Assembly (NCBI GenBank): GCA_947487155.1
Contig: CANKVS010000004.1
Span: forward strand, 26,652 to 90,651
Direction: 5' to 3'
Source: an uncultured Flaviramulus sp.
Lineage (GTDB): Bacteria; Bacteroidota; Bacteroidia; Flavobacteriales; Flavobacteriaceae
Length of the DNA stretch: 64,000 bases
The notes under the pieces were generated by a model. That model was given only the letters and a program-made list of their open reading frames with translations, was not told the DNA's origin and did no database searches. A program made the position numbers and the translations under genes. Of this stretch, positions 42,957-53,083 are shown piece by piece. Within the stretch, counting starts at the first letter, position 1, and every line of letters begins with the position of its first letter.

Positions 42957-44582
42957 TTATTCTGTACTAGAACCTAATTTTAAATAAGCCTTATAATTTT
43001 CGTCATACACTTTTGCTTTTATAGGGTCTGGTACATATTCCTTTTCTACACCTCTTCCCATATTTTTTTGCGCATCTTCAAGATTGGAATACACACCTCC
43101 TACAATGGCACCATACATAGCAACACCTCGCGCGCATGTTTCGTAAGATTTTGGTACTTTAATGGGCAGGTTTAATACATTTGAAAGTGTTTGTATTACA
43201 AAGGCCGATTTTTTAGCTACCCCACCTAATGCAATAACTTCGTTAATATTAATATCATTCTCTTTAAATCGTTCTACAATCGCTCTAGAACCGTATGCTG
43301 TTGCTTCTACCAAAGCCTTAAAAAGTTTTGGTGCCGTTGTTCCTAATGTTAAGCCTGTAATACTTCCTTTTAGCATTTGATTGGCATTAGGAGTTCTTCG
43401 TCCGTTTAACCAATCTGTAGCAATTAAATCGTTTTCTGTAACAGGCAATTTAGATGCTTCTTCAGATAGTTTTTCTATTATCTCGTTTTCTATTTTCTCT
43501 TTTACTACAGCATCTTCTATTAAAGAAAGTGGCCATAGTAGCAAATCTTTATACCAAGCATAAATATCTCCAAAGGCACTTTGTCCTGCTTCTAACCCTA
43601 TATAATTTGGAACAACAGAACCATCTACTTGTCCGCAAATACCAGGAATTAATTTATTATCTATTTCCTGTTGTGGTACAATCATAATATCGCATGTAGA
43701 TGTTCCTATAATCTTTAAAAGTGCTCCCGATTTTATTTCCGCTCCAACAGCACCGGCATGTGCATCAAAAAGTCCCACACCAACTTTAACATGAGTGCTT
43801 AAACCCAGTTTTGTTGCCCATTCTTGATTAAGGTTACCTACGCAAGTATCGCTAGTATATGTTTTAGTATATAATTGGTTGTTAAAAATATTTAATAAGG
43901 GGTCCAAAGTTGTTAAAAATTCATTTGAAGGAAGCCCGCCCCATTCTTCATGCCACATGGCTTTGTGTCCTGCTGCACATCTACTACGTTTTATCTCTTT
44001 GGGGTTTGTATTTCCTGTTAATAAAGCAGGCATCCAATCGCAATGTTCTACCCATGAAAAAGACTGTTCTCTAAGAGATTCATCATGCCTAAGAATGTGC
44101 AACATTTTTGCCCAAACCCATTCAGAAGAATATATACCTCCTGAATATTTTGTGTAATCAACATCCCATGTTTTAGCTAAAGCATTAATTTCTTCAGCTT
44201 CTTTTATAGCTGTATGGTCTTTCCAAAGTACAAACATAGCATTAGGGTTCTCACTAAATTCTGGTAATAATGCTAATGGAACACCGTCTTGGTTTACCAA
44301 AACTGGTGTGCTACCTGTAGTATCTATATTAATACTTATTATATTCTCTACTACCGAATTATCACACTTAGATAATGCTTCTGTAATAGTATATGTTAAT
44401 CCTTCAATATAATCTTTAGGGTGTTGTCTATATTGATTCTTAGCAGGGTCACAATATTTTCCTTCACTCCACAGTGTGTGTGTTTTTACCGAAACAGCTA
44501 TCCTTTCTCCTGAAATAGCATTTATAATAACTGCTCTAACTGAATCTGTACCGTAATCTATACCTATAACAAATTTATCCAT
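42957..44582 (-). CDS. FGGY family sugar kinase, ribulokinase (AraB)-like; probable L-fuculokinase
   Basis: The 541-residue kinase has the FGGY ATPase fold: FVIGIDYGTDSVRAVI at the N-terminus, VEHCDWMPALLTGN, CAAGHKAMWHEEWGGLPS and the GTSTCDIM adenosine region, with ALGGVAKKSAFVIQTLSNVL toward the end. Length and the AAGHKAMWH block match L-ribulokinase (AraB) rather than E. coli FucK (about 470 residues). The neighbouring fucI and the lack of araA or araD suggest that it phosphorylates L-fuculose; L- or D-ribulose remains possible. No fuculose-phosphate aldolase is in the window. Confidence 0.85.
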   Translation of the reverse strand: MDKFVIGIDYGTDSVRAVIINAISGERIAVSVKTHTLWSEGKYCDPAKNQYRQHPKDYIEGLTYTITEALSKCDNSVVENIISINIDTTGSTPVLVNQDGVPLALLPEFSENPNAMFVLWKDHTAIKEAEEINALAKTWDVDYTKYSGGIYSSEWVWAKMLHILRHDESLREQSFSWVEHCDWMPALLTGNTNPKEIKRSRCAAGHKAMWHEEWGGLPSNEFLTTLDPLLNIFNNQLYTKTYTSDTCVGNLNQEWATKLGLSTHVKVGVGLFDAHAGAVGAEIKSGALLKIIGTSTCDIMIVPQQEIDNKLIPGICGQVDGSVVPNYIGLEAGQSAFGDIYAWYKDLLLWPLSLIEDAVVKEKIENEIIEKLSEEASKLPVTENDLIATDWLNGRRTPNANQMLKGSITGLTLGTTAPKLFKALVEATAYGSRAIVERFKENDININEVIALGGVAKKSAFVIQTLSNVLNLPIKVPKSYETCARGVAMYGAIVGGVYSNLEDAQKNMGRGVEKEYVPDPIKAKVYDENYKAYLKLGSSTE

Positions 44583-45129
44583 TGTTTCTTCTATTATTTT
44601 TTAATGCTAAAAATACAAATGTTATTCTTATATCCTTTTAATTAAACGCAACTTTACAAATCAATACATTTTTTAACAAAATACAAATACTAAAAAATAG
44701 TATTTATATATCTAATTTAAACACATTGTTATGGTCTAGGTCATTAAATGCCGTTTGGTTAGCTATTTAATTTCTTTAATTTTTTACTTATTATTTTAGT
44801 GCAATACTTCTAATTTATATTTTATAGTTAAAATCAAAATAAAACATAGTATGTGCAGACCGACCATCTCACTTAAATATAATTATACATTATGACAACT
44901 TATAAATCTTAAACTTTATTTTAGTGAATATTAATCGATCAACATGTTAAAAAAAAATCAAAAATTTCATTTTACAATCAAGTATTATTATAATTAATTG
45001 TAATATTAATATAACTGAAAAGTGCTTTAATCAAACTAGCAGAAACTTAAAATTCAAAAAGGTAACACCTTTCCAAAAAACACCTTATAATAAACAATTA
45101 AATTATCTTTGCTGCTTAAAGAATACTCA
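44583..45129. other. 547-bp AT-rich gap between the kinase and trmD, with two control elements
   Basis: No gene was found. It holds the exact 16-mer TATCTAATTTAAACAC at 44709-44724, 127 bp before the kinase start and shared with the araC upstream region, and the trmD promoter at its right end. The middle (44740-45060) is AT-rich with no further clear signal. Confidence 0.6.
45104..45111 (+). promoter_or_regulatory. trmD promoter -7 element TATCTTTG
   Basis: An exact TAnnTTTG match 18 bp before the ATG at 45130. It rules out any earlier start codon for trmD, since the mRNA begins near 45118. Confidence 0.65.
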
Positions 45130-45807
45130 ATGCGCATAGATATTATTACTGTTTTACCAGAATTACTTAAAAGCCCGTTTAAAGCATCTATTTTAAAACG
45201 TGCCATTGAAACTGGTTTAGTTGAAGTACACTTTCATAATTTACGTGATTATACAACAGATAATTACAAATCTATTGACGACACCCAATTTGGTGGTGGT
45301 GCAGGTATGGTTATGATGGTAGAACCGATTGATAAATGTATCACAGCTTTAAAAGCTGAACGTCATTACGACGAGGTTATTTATATGACACCAGACGGGG
45401 AAACTTTAAAACAAAGTATTGCCAACCAATTATCGTTACAAGAAAACATTATTATTTTATGCGGACATTATAAAGGTGTAGACCAACGGGTACGCGATCA
45501 TTTTATAACACGCGAAATATCAATTGGCGATTATGTATTGTCTGGTGGCGAATTAGGAGCTGCTGTACTTTGTGATGCTGTAATACGATTAATACCTGGT
45601 GTATTAGGTAACGAAACATCTGCCTTAACCGATTCGTTTCAAGATAATTTATTGGCACCGCCTATTTATACAAAACCAAGAGATTACAAAGGTTGGAAAG
45701 TACCCGAATTATTATTTGGAGGCAATTTTCAAAAGATTGAAAAATGGCGTGAAGAACAAGCCTATTTAAGAACTAAAGAGCGACGACCAGATTTGTTGGA
45801 TGAGTAA
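45130..45807 (+). CDS. trmD: tRNA (guanine37-N1)-methyltransferase TrmD
   Basis: The 225-residue SPOUT enzyme methylates G37 of tRNAs reading CNN and some other codons, which prevents +1 frameshifting. The start [13 protein letters not shown], the [15 protein letters not shown] block, the trefoil-knot SAM site [13 protein letters not shown] with [12 protein letters not shown] and the RPDLLDE C-terminus are all typical. rplS follows after 182 bp with its own promoter, so the usual trmD-rplS neighbourhood is kept without the rimM and rpsP genes. Confidence 0.96.
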   Translation: MRIDIITVLPELLKSPFKASILKRAIETGLVEVHFHNLRDYTTDNYKSIDDTQFGGGAGMVMMVEPIDKCITALKAERHYDEVIYMTPDGETLKQSIANQLSLQENIIILCGHYKGVDQRVRDHFITREISIGDYVLSGGELGAAVLCDAVIRLIPGVLGNETSALTDSFQDNLLAPPIYTKPRDYKGWKVPELLFGGNFQKIEKWREEQAYLRTKERRPDLLDE

Positions 45808-45871
45808 ATTCTATGAAGAAAAACTCAAAAACCTAATAACAGCTATACTCATTACACACATAGTGCAAACT

Positions 45872-45915
45872 TTTTAACTTTTAACTTTTAACTTTTAACT
45901 TTTTAGTTATCTTTG
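45872..45915 (+). promoter_or_regulatory. (TTTTAAC)4 tract and rplS promoter
   Basis: Four exact TTTTAAC heptamers (45872-45899) run directly into the promoter element TATCTTTG (45908-45915). The tract covers the expected -33 region. A similar tract lies just before serA. Confidence 0.7.
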
Positions 45916-45989
45916 CACCCAATTTCGGATTAACCTCTGGCGAGAATCGTGAATGTTGTTCTGAATTAATACTAATTAAATTTAAAGAT

Positions 45990-46340
45990 ATGGAATCTTT
46001 AGTAAAATTTGTTCAAGACGAATTTGTAACAAGAAAAGATTTTCCAGAGTTTGCAGCTGGAGACACAATTACAGTTTATTACGAAATTAAAGAGGGTAAC
46101 AAAACACGTACTCAGTTTTTTAGAGGCGTTGTAATTCAAAGAAGAGGATCTGGATCATCAGAAACTTTTACAATCAGAAAAATGTCAGGATCAATTGGTG
46201 TAGAGCGTATCTTCCCTGTTAATTTACCTGCATTACAAAAAATAGAAGTTAACAAACGTGGTGCTGTACGTAGAGCGCGTATCTACTACTTTAGAGGTCT
46301 TACTGGTAAGAAAGCTAGAATTAGAGAGCGTAGACGTTAA
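45990..46340 (+). CDS. rplS: 50S ribosomal protein L19
   Basis: The 116-residue protein contains FAAGDTITVYYEIKEGNKTR, QFFRGVVIQRRGSGSSETFT and VERIFPVNLPALQKIEV, the core of L19, which forms a bridge between the ribosomal subunits. The basic tail GKKARIRERRR is conserved. It has its own promoter, a 65-nt leader and a strong terminator, so it is monocistronic. Confidence 0.97.
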   Translation: MESLVKFVQDEFVTRKDFPEFAAGDTITVYYEIKEGNKTRTQFFRGVVIQRRGSGSSETFTIRKMSGSIGVERIFPVNLPALQKIEVNKRGAVRRARIYYFRGLTGKKARIRERRR

Positions 46341-46371
46341 TATAGTATTACTGCAAAAGAAGCAGTTAGTT

Positions 46372-46405
46372 AAAAGCCTTGGTATTTTTATCAAGGCTTT
46401 TTTTA
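46372..46405 (+). terminator. Terminator of rplS
   Basis: The stem AAAAGCCTTG / CAAGGCTTTT has a 10-nt loop and a T-run, 32 bp after the stop. Confidence 0.85.
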
Positions 46406-46559
46406 TTAACAAAAGTTAACAAGTGTGGTTTATAATAGGTTGATATCTAAATGCTTGAATATTTTTATTTTTATAAATGCAGTTATATATTAGCAAAAGA
46501 AATTAATAACAACCTTTGGTTGGTTTCATTTTAAAATGAATTTAATTTAAGATTCTGAA

Positions 46560-46996
46560 TAAAGTAACGTTCTTTATATAATTGTTTTTTGAGGTTTGGT
46601 TGTGCCACGTGTATGCGTGTGCGAGCAAGAAACCATGACACTATAAAAAGTCCCATACACGCAAGTAGATGGCAACTGGTATAGTTGAAAGCTTAAAAAA
46701 TGGCAGAATCGAAAGTAAATACCATAATACAAGCAATGCTTTAAATAATCTTAACGCGAAAGCGAAGAGTGGGTTTAATAGCATCAAGAAAAACAGTTAA
46801 CGGAAACATTTTGGTAATAGGTCAATACATTTTGAAAATTACAAAGCAAAGTGTTTCTTTTAAATAGTAGTACTTGAATTGAAAAGATTTAAATGCAAGT
46901 TTAAATCGATTTAGTAGCAATACTAATTAGATCATGTCATGCTATTTTAAAAAAGCCATATCAAAGGAGATTAAATTCTGCAGTGATATGGCTTTT
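46560..46996 (+). ncRNA. Candidate structured RNA or relic of unknown kind downstream of rplS
   Basis: This stretch is less AT-rich than other gaps and shows pairing at several places. TGCCACGTGTATG (46603-46615) pairs with CATACACG (46654-46661) and TGGCA (46670-46674) around a side bulge. A second hairpin at 46750-46769 has a GAAA tetraloop closed by CGC/GCG. The stretch ends in a 13-bp perfect stem (46951-46963 with 46984-46996). A 43-codon frame (46669-46800, MATGIVESLKNGRIE...) lies inside, starting directly after a stop codon. It is not tmRNA, RNase P RNA or SRP RNA by motif. It could also be the decayed end of a mobile element. Confidence 0.3.
46951..46996. terminator. Terminator-like hairpin with 13-bp perfect stem
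   Basis: AAAAGCCATATCA and TGATATGGCTTTT are separated by 20 nt. The T-run is better on the minus strand, but the plus strand also gives TTTT then a second T-rich stretch, so it may serve either direction. Confidence 0.65.
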
Positions 46997-47055
46997 GCTA
47001 TTTTATAATTTCTTCTTGCGTTACTAAAATAGCTTTTTTGATGTTTTCATAAAAC

Positions 47056-47075
47056 AAAAAAAGGTTAAACCTTTT
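47056..47075 (-). terminator. Probable terminator of parC
   Basis: On the minus strand AAAAGGTT and AACCTTTT are separated by one base and followed by T7. It lies about 150 bp after the parC stop. Confidence 0.6.
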
Positions 47076-47227
47076 AATTTAATCAATAATATAAAGGGCT
47101 CTAGACGTTTTTACCAACCATTTTTGACCATTAAGCCGTAAAAAGAATACCAATCAATAACGTTAAAGCAATACTCAACTTATGAGTAATTATTTTAAAC
47201 TTTTTTGAGATTATCAAGTTATTAACT

Positions 47228-49879
47228 TTAAAACAACGTTATTTGTCCTTCATCATCGGCCTTAACCTCATATGAGTCGTCAGAACTTTGATTACCAACA
47301 GGTGGTTTTTCATTAGAGACTGTTTGTTCTCCAACAACTTCAATTTCATCTGCTGGGGTTTCTTTTGGAGTTTCATAAGGAATGGGTTCCAATAAATTGA
47401 CTTGATTTATTTTTTCTTTAGTCAGTTGGTTTCCTAGTGCAGCAATGCCTTTTACTGATATAAATTCTTCCAAATTTATTTCTAAGTTTTCTCTTCTATC
47501 TTTACCGCGTTCTTTAGCGAATTGTATTTCTGCCATGGGTTTCCAATCAGTTGAAACAATTTCTAACTGCGAATTTGGGTGTTCAGATATAAATGATTCT
47601 TCTTTGCCTTCATGTTCAATTAAAAAACGCTTTACATAATACAAGTTTTTTTCTCCATTAAAATAAATTGCAGAAATTGGTTTTTTAGGAATCCATTTTT
47701 CTAATACAATCATATCATTATCAAAATGCGCTGTTAACTCTGGAATTATAGTTTTTACAACACCCGATTGCTTAATAATAAGTATTCTATCTTCTCCTCT
47801 AAATTCACCTACAAGTTCACCTCTTTCATCAACATTTAAACGTTGTACGGTATCATCAAACCAAATTTTACGAGGCTTTAAAGTAGATACCCCTTTTTCC
47901 TTTAATTCAATACGCTTAATAGAGTATTTAGTAACCAAATTACCTTTAGAAACTCTTCCTTTTATAAGAATATCGGCAAAATCGATATCCCATTTTAGTT
48001 TCTTAACACTTCCTGATTGTCTTAAATTAATAGAAATAATTTCGGCTTCGCCATTAGGATTTGCTGAAAAATAAAGCACATTAGAACTTTTATTTCCATT
48101 TGTTAAATCGTACTCCCTATCTCTTGTAACACTAGTAACGGCAAAACGTTTTATATAAGATGGTCCTTTACTCCCATCTTTATAAATCATATTATAAATA
48201 GTACGCTTGTCTTTCTTTTTAAAAACAGCAACATGTATAATGTCTTTACCAATAAAGGTTTTAGTACCCACCTTAGTTACCATCATTTTACCTTGCTTGG
48301 TAAACACAATAATATCGTCAATATCACTGCAATCTCCAACATATTCATCGCGTCTTAATGAGGTGCCAATAAACCCTTCTTCTCTATTTACATAAAGTTT
48401 GGTGTTTCTAATAACAACTTTAGTAGCATCTACATCATCAAACGTTCTAATTTCGGTTTTGCGTTCTCTACCCGATCCGTATTCTTTTTTAAGTCTTATA
48501 AAATACGCAATAGCGTAATCTATAAGGTTTGCTAAATGATGCTTTATTTCTGCGATTTGCGCTTCTAAAGCTTCAATTTTTTGTTGCGCTTTGTCAATAT
48601 CGAACTTTGAAATACGCTTGATTCGTATTTCCGTTAAGCGTGTAATGTCATCAATTGTAATAGCGCGTTTTAAATGTTTAATATGTGGTTGTAATCCTTT
48701 ATCTATTGCATTTATAACGCCTTCCCAAGTTTCTTCTTCTTCAATATCTCGATAAATTCTATTTTCAATAAAAATACGTTCTAAGGAAGCAAAATGCCAT
48801 TGTTCTTCATGCTCATTAAGTTTTATTTCTAATTCTTGTTTTAAAAGCTGAACTGTATTGTCAGTACTTCGGCGCAGCATTTCTGTAACTCCAACAAACA
48901 ATGGTTTATTATCTTCAATAACACAGCCTAATGGTGAAATAGACGATTCGCAATTTGTAAATGCATACAACGCATCAATGGTTTTATCTGGCGATAATCC
49001 TGAAGGTAAATGCACTAATATTTCAACCTCAGCAGCGGTATTATCTTCAATCTTTTTAACCTTAATCTTCCCTTTGTCATTCGCTTTTAAAATAGAATCT
49101 ATAAGTGAAGATGTCGTTGTTCCAAAAGGAATTTCAGAAATTACTAAAGTATTTTTATCTAATTGATAAATTTTAGCACGAACACGTACTTTTCCTCCAC
49201 GTAAACCATCATTATAATTAGAAAAATCGGCAATTCCAGCGGTTGGAAAATCTGGTAAGATAGTAAAGCGTTTTCCTTGTAAATGCTTTATTGAAGCATC
49301 AATTAATTCAATAAAATTATGTGGTAATATTTTTGTTGATAACCCTACCGCAATACCCTCTCCACCTTGCGCCAAAAGTAACGGAAACATAACTGGTAAA
49401 TTAACGGGTTCTTTACGACGACCATCATAAGATGCTTGCCATTCGGTGATTTTTGGGTTGTAAACAACATCTAACCCAAACTTAGAAATACGTGCTTCAA
49501 TATAACGTGATGCTGCTGCACGATCGCCTGTTAAAATATTTCCCCAGTTTCCTTGGGTATCAATTAATAAATCTTTTTGACCTATTTGAACCATAGCATC
49601 GGCTATACTAGCATCGCCATGTGGGTGGTATTGCATGGTATGACCAACTATGTTTGCTACTTTATTATAGCGACCATCATCCAAATCTTTCATAGAATGC
49701 ATGATACGGCGTTGTACGGGTTTAAAACCGTCTTCAATAGCAGGAACAGCTCGTTCTAAAATTACGTATGATGCATAATCTAAGAACCAATCTTTATACA
49801 TACCAGTAACTCTGGTTATGGTTTCTTGGGGTTCTTCGTTTTGTTCGTTAGTTAAATCGTCGTTATCTTCTTCTATCAT
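47228..49879 (-). CDS. parC: DNA topoisomerase IV subunit A
   Basis: The 883-residue protein is the breakage-reunion subunit of topoisomerase IV, which separates daughter chromosomes. FLDYASYVILERAVPAIEDG, FKPVQRRIMHSMKDLDDGRY and YHPHGDASIADAMV are the winged-helix core; the catalytic Tyr is in AAASRYIEARIS. A coiled-coil region is at about 420-450 and a C-terminal beta-pinwheel follows, with an acidic tail (about 820-883). The N-terminus (TRVTGMYKDWFLDYAS) separates it from GyrA. It lies 74 bp after parE on the same strand, so the two subunits are probably made together. Confidence 0.95.
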   Translation of the reverse strand: MIEEDNDDLTNEQNEEPQETITRVTGMYKDWFLDYASYVILERAVPAIEDGFKPVQRRIMHSMKDLDDGRYNKVANIVGHTMQYHPHGDASIADAMVQIGQKDLLIDTQGNWGNILTGDRAAASRYIEARISKFGLDVVYNPKITEWQASYDGRRKEPVNLPVMFPLLLAQGGEGIAVGLSTKILPHNFIELIDASIKHLQGKRFTILPDFPTAGIADFSNYNDGLRGGKVRVRAKIYQLDKNTLVISEIPFGTTTSSLIDSILKANDKGKIKVKKIEDNTAAEVEILVHLPSGLSPDKTIDALYAFTNCESSISPLGCVIEDNKPLFVGVTEMLRRSTDNTVQLLKQELEIKLNEHEEQWHFASLERIFIENRIYRDIEEEETWEGVINAIDKGLQPHIKHLKRAITIDDITRLTEIRIKRISKFDIDKAQQKIEALEAQIAEIKHHLANLIDYAIAYFIRLKKEYGSGRERKTEIRTFDDVDATKVVIRNTKLYVNREEGFIGTSLRRDEYVGDCSDIDDIIVFTKQGKMMVTKVGTKTFIGKDIIHVAVFKKKDKRTIYNMIYKDGSKGPSYIKRFAVTSVTRDREYDLTNGNKSSNVLYFSANPNGEAEIISINLRQSGSVKKLKWDIDFADILIKGRVSKGNLVTKYSIKRIELKEKGVSTLKPRKIWFDDTVQRLNVDERGELVGEFRGEDRILIIKQSGVVKTIIPELTAHFDNDMIVLEKWIPKKPISAIYFNGEKNLYYVKRFLIEHEGKEESFISEHPNSQLEIVSTDWKPMAEIQFAKERGKDRRENLEINLEEFISVKGIAALGNQLTKEKINQVNLLEPIPYETPKETPADEIEVVGEQTVSNEKPPVGNQSSDDSYEVKADDEGQITLF

Positions 49880-49953
49880 ACTTTTTGTTATTCCTGCAAA
49901 TGCAAAAACTTAACAGTTATTTAATGGATTCCGCATCAAGTACGGAATAATAG

Positions 49954-51813
49954 TTACTTTTCTTCTTCTATAAGATCAAGTTCAACCTTCAAATTATCAA
50001 TAATAAATTCTTGTCTGGTTGGTGTATTTTTACCCATGTAAAATGCTAATAACTCTTCAATAGACATATTATCATCTAGCATAATAGGGTCTAAACGAAT
50101 ATCTTCACCTATAAAGTGTTTAAATTCATCTGGCGATATTTCACCTAAACCTTTAAATCTAGTAATTTCTGGTTTTGGTTTTAATTTTTCAATAGCGTTT
50201 CTTCGTTCATCTTCAGAATAGCAATAAATAGTTTCCTTTTTATTTCTAACGCGAAATAGTGGGGTTTGCAAAATATATAAATGCCCTTCTTTAATCACTT
50301 CTGGAAAAAACTGAAGAAAGAATGTAATTAATAATAATCGAATGTGCATACCATCTACATCGGCATCGGTTGCAATTACAACATTATTATATCGCAAATC
50401 TTCTAATGATTCTTCTATATTTAATGCAGCTTGTAATAAATTAAATTCTTCGTTTTCGTATACAATTTTTTTACTTAAACCATAACAATTAAGCGGTTTT
50501 CCTTTTAAGCTAAATACCGCTTGTGTGTTGACATCGCGAGATTTTGTAATACTCCCAGATGCTGAATCTCCCTCGGTAATAAACAGGGTTGTTTCTAAAT
50601 TACGTTCGTTTTTAGTATCGCCAAAGTGCACACGACAATCGCGTAATTTTTTATTATGAAGGCTTGCTTTTTTAGCTCTGTCTTTTGCTAGTTTACGAAT
50701 ACCTGATAACTCTTTACGCTCACGTTCGGCCTGTAATATTTTACGTTGAATTTTTTCTGCGGTATCTGCATTTTTATGTAAAAAATTATCTAATTGTGTT
50801 TTTACAAAATCGTTAATATAAGTTCTTACAGTTGGTAAATGCCCACCCATATCTGTTGAACCCAGTTTTGTTTTAGTCTGACTTTCAAAAACAGGTTCCA
50901 TTACTTTTATGGAAACTGCAGTGACTATAGATTTGCGAATATCGGATGCTTCATAATTCTTCCCATAATACTCTCTTACGGTTTTTACAATAGCTTCTCT
51001 ATATGCCGCTAAGTGTGTTCCACCTTGCGTTGTATTTTGCCCATTTACAAAAGAGTGATACTCTTCGCTATATTGTGTTTTACTGTGTGTTAACGCTACT
51101 TCAATATCATCGCCTTTTAAATGAATAATAGGATACAATCTATCAGTTTCATTAATGTTCTCGCTTAATAAATCTTTTAATCCGTTTTCACTATAATATT
51201 TTTCGCCATTAAAAATAATGGTTAATCCAGGGTTAAGGTATACGTAATTTTTCAACAATTTAATTACATATTCATTTCTGAATTTATAATTCTTGAAAAT
51301 GGATTCGTCTGGGACAAAAGATACTTTAGTTCCTTTTCTGCGAGAAGTGTCTTCTAACAAATCCTGATTTATTAGATTACCTTGTTCAAATTCAGCCGAA
51401 GCCGATTTTCCATCTCTGGTAGATTCAACTCTAAAATAATTAGATAGTGCATTAACGGCTTTAGTACCAACACCGTTTAATCCCACCGATTTTTTAAAGG
51501 CTTTAGAATCGTACTTTCCGCCTGTATTCATTTTAGAAACCACATCTACCACTTTTCCTAAAGGAATACCACGACCATAATCGCGTACAATAACTTTGTT
51601 TCCTTGAATGGAAATTTCAATGGTTTTTCCAGCACCCATTACATACTCATCTATCGAGTTATCTAAAACCTCTTTAACAAGGATGTAAATACCATCGTCT
51701 GGCGACGATCCATCACCTAATTTTCCAATATACATTCCTGGTCGCATCCGGATGTGTTCCTTCCAATCGAGTGAACGTATATTATCTTCGGTATAATTAG
51801 ATTGTGCAGACAT
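49954..51813 (-). CDS. parE: DNA topoisomerase IV subunit B
   Basis: The 619-residue ATPase subunit has a GHKL domain ([41 protein letters not shown]), a transducer domain and a TOPRIM domain ([11 protein letters not shown] with the acidic Mg2+ pair [14 protein letters not shown]). The QTK-type lysine region appears as [11 protein letters not shown]. The start [20 protein letters not shown] matches flavobacterial ParE. It lies upstream of parC on the same strand, and the two genes form a conserved pair. Confidence 0.95.
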   Translation of the reverse strand: MSAQSNYTEDNIRSLDWKEHIRMRPGMYIGKLGDGSSPDDGIYILVKEVLDNSIDEYVMGAGKTIEISIQGNKVIVRDYGRGIPLGKVVDVVSKMNTGGKYDSKAFKKSVGLNGVGTKAVNALSNYFRVESTRDGKSASAEFEQGNLINQDLLEDTSRRKGTKVSFVPDESIFKNYKFRNEYVIKLLKNYVYLNPGLTIIFNGEKYYSENGLKDLLSENINETDRLYPIIHLKGDDIEVALTHSKTQYSEEYHSFVNGQNTTQGGTHLAAYREAIVKTVREYYGKNYEASDIRKSIVTAVSIKVMEPVFESQTKTKLGSTDMGGHLPTVRTYINDFVKTQLDNFLHKNADTAEKIQRKILQAERERKELSGIRKLAKDRAKKASLHNKKLRDCRVHFGDTKNERNLETTLFITEGDSASGSITKSRDVNTQAVFSLKGKPLNCYGLSKKIVYENEEFNLLQAALNIEESLEDLRYNNVVIATDADVDGMHIRLLLITFFLQFFPEVIKEGHLYILQTPLFRVRNKKETIYCYSEDERRNAIEKLKPKPEITRFKGLGEISPDEFKHFIGEDIRLDPIMLDDNMSIEELLAFYMGKNTPTRQEFIIDNLKVELDLIEEEK

Positions 51814-52000
51814 AGAATTGAGTGAAATTTTATGATAGAACGCTAATATAATACAACGCTATAAAAAATGAAACAGGCTTTCCACAAAGTAATTAACAAT
51901 ATTTTTTAATAAGTTAAAGTGCTTTGTAATCTGTTGGCAGTATCAAGTATATCGCAATTGGTATTATAAATATTGATGTTTGTTTTCAACTTCTAAAACA

Positions 52001-52903
52001 CTACACTTTTGTTTTCTTTGAAGACACTAATAGTATACCAACAATAACTACCAAAGCTCCAAATAATTGCAATGCCGTTAGTTTTTCGTTTAAAAAAATA
52101 GCAGCCAAAACAATAGTAGAAATTGGTCCTGCTCCAGCAACTATAGAAAAATTTGACGAGTTAATCATTTTAATAGATACAGATACCAAATACGATGGAA
52201 TTACAGTTGCGAAAATAGCTATTAAAAATCCTAGAAAATACACCTGCCAAGGGTACCCAAAAATGCTTGCATCAGACATTAAACTAAAATGAACAAAGAC
52301 ACAAAAACAAGAGACTAACATGGCATACGATGTAAATTTAACAACTCCGAATTTAGGTATTAACCAGCCGCTACCTACTAAATATGAGGCATAAGTAATG
52401 GCACTAAGCAATATAAAAACACCGCCAATATAAGTGTTTACGCCAGAAATAGCGACCTCATCCCAAAAGGCAATAAGAATTCCGAAGTATGTTAAAAGTA
52501 TAGCGCCTTTTTGAATTTTTGTAATTTGCTTTTTTAAGAATATACTATTTAATAGCAAAACTATGGTTGGGTACAAAAATAAAATAATGCGCTCTAAACT
52601 AGCTTTTATATAGATAAGTCCCACAAAATCGAAATAGCTTGCCAAATAATACCCTACAACTCCAAATAGCGCAACCCAGAGATAGTCTGTTTTTAAAATA
52701 ATATTATTAGTTTGTTTGTTTCTATATATAAAAGGAATAGCAACGTAGAATGGGAAAGAAAATAACATTCTTAATAGTAACATACTAATCGCGTCAACTT
52801 GATATTGATACGCTAATTTTACCATAACGGCTTTGGAAGAGAATAAGACTATTCCTAAAAGTCCTAAAAGCACTCCGTATATAAATGTTTTTGAGTTTTG
52901 CAT
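52001..52903 (-). CDS. EamA/DMT family transporter (10 TM)
   Basis: The 300-residue membrane protein has ten hydrophobic helices in two EamA repeats (about 8-140 and 155-295). Motifs such as ASLERIILFLYPTIVLLLNS and AGAGPISTIVLAAIFLNEKL mark the ends of the two repeats. DMT transporters export amino acids, nucleotides or other metabolites; the substrate cannot be told. It is a single gene between parE and ychF. Confidence 0.87.
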   Translation of the reverse strand: MQNSKTFIYGVLLGLLGIVLFSSKAVMVKLAYQYQVDAISMLLLRMLFSFPFYVAIPFIYRNKQTNNIILKTDYLWVALFGVVGYYLASYFDFVGLIYIKASLERIILFLYPTIVLLLNSIFLKKQITKIQKGAILLTYFGILIAFWDEVAISGVNTYIGGVFILLSAITYASYLVGSGWLIPKFGVVKFTSYAMLVSCFCVFVHFSLMSDASIFGYPWQVYFLGFLIAIFATVIPSYLVSVSIKMINSSNFSIVAGAGPISTIVLAAIFLNEKLTALQLFGALVVIVGILLVSSKKTKV

Positions 52904-53035
52904 AGAACGAATATAACCTTCGCGTGTTTTTACTGTAAACTATATCACGAACAGATTACGATGTTCAACAAAAAAGTAGTTGAGTTAAAATCCTTCCGTT
53001 TTTAGCTTCAAGGTATTGAAACAAAACTAATAAAA

Positions 53036-53067
53036 AAGATTGCCACGTTATTTTTCCTCAAAATAAC
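53036..53067. repeat. Half copy of the paired-hairpin repeat
   Basis: AAGATTGCCACGTTATTTTT shares its first 14 bases with the second hairpin of the copy at 58135-58200 and is followed by CTCAAAATAAC. It lies just after the ychF stop. Confidence 0.6.
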
Positions 53068-53083
53068 ACCTCAATAGCCAAAT

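Larger units (their letters stand above)
46341..47227. other. 887-bp gap between rplS and parC
   Basis: The gap holds the rplS terminator (46372-46405), about 150 bp of AT-rich sequence, the structured stretch 46560-46996 and a parC terminator (47056-47075). No conserved protein gene was recognised. Confidence 0.7.

Noticed and set aside
45872..45905. CRISPR-like repeat array at the TTTTAAC tract
   Set aside because: The units are 7 bp with no spacers; it is a simple tandem repeat.
46560..46996. tmRNA, RNase P RNA or SRP RNA
   Set aside because: The tmRNA ends and tag, the RNase P GAGGAAAGUC core and the SRP GGAAG motif are absent; left as an unassigned candidate.
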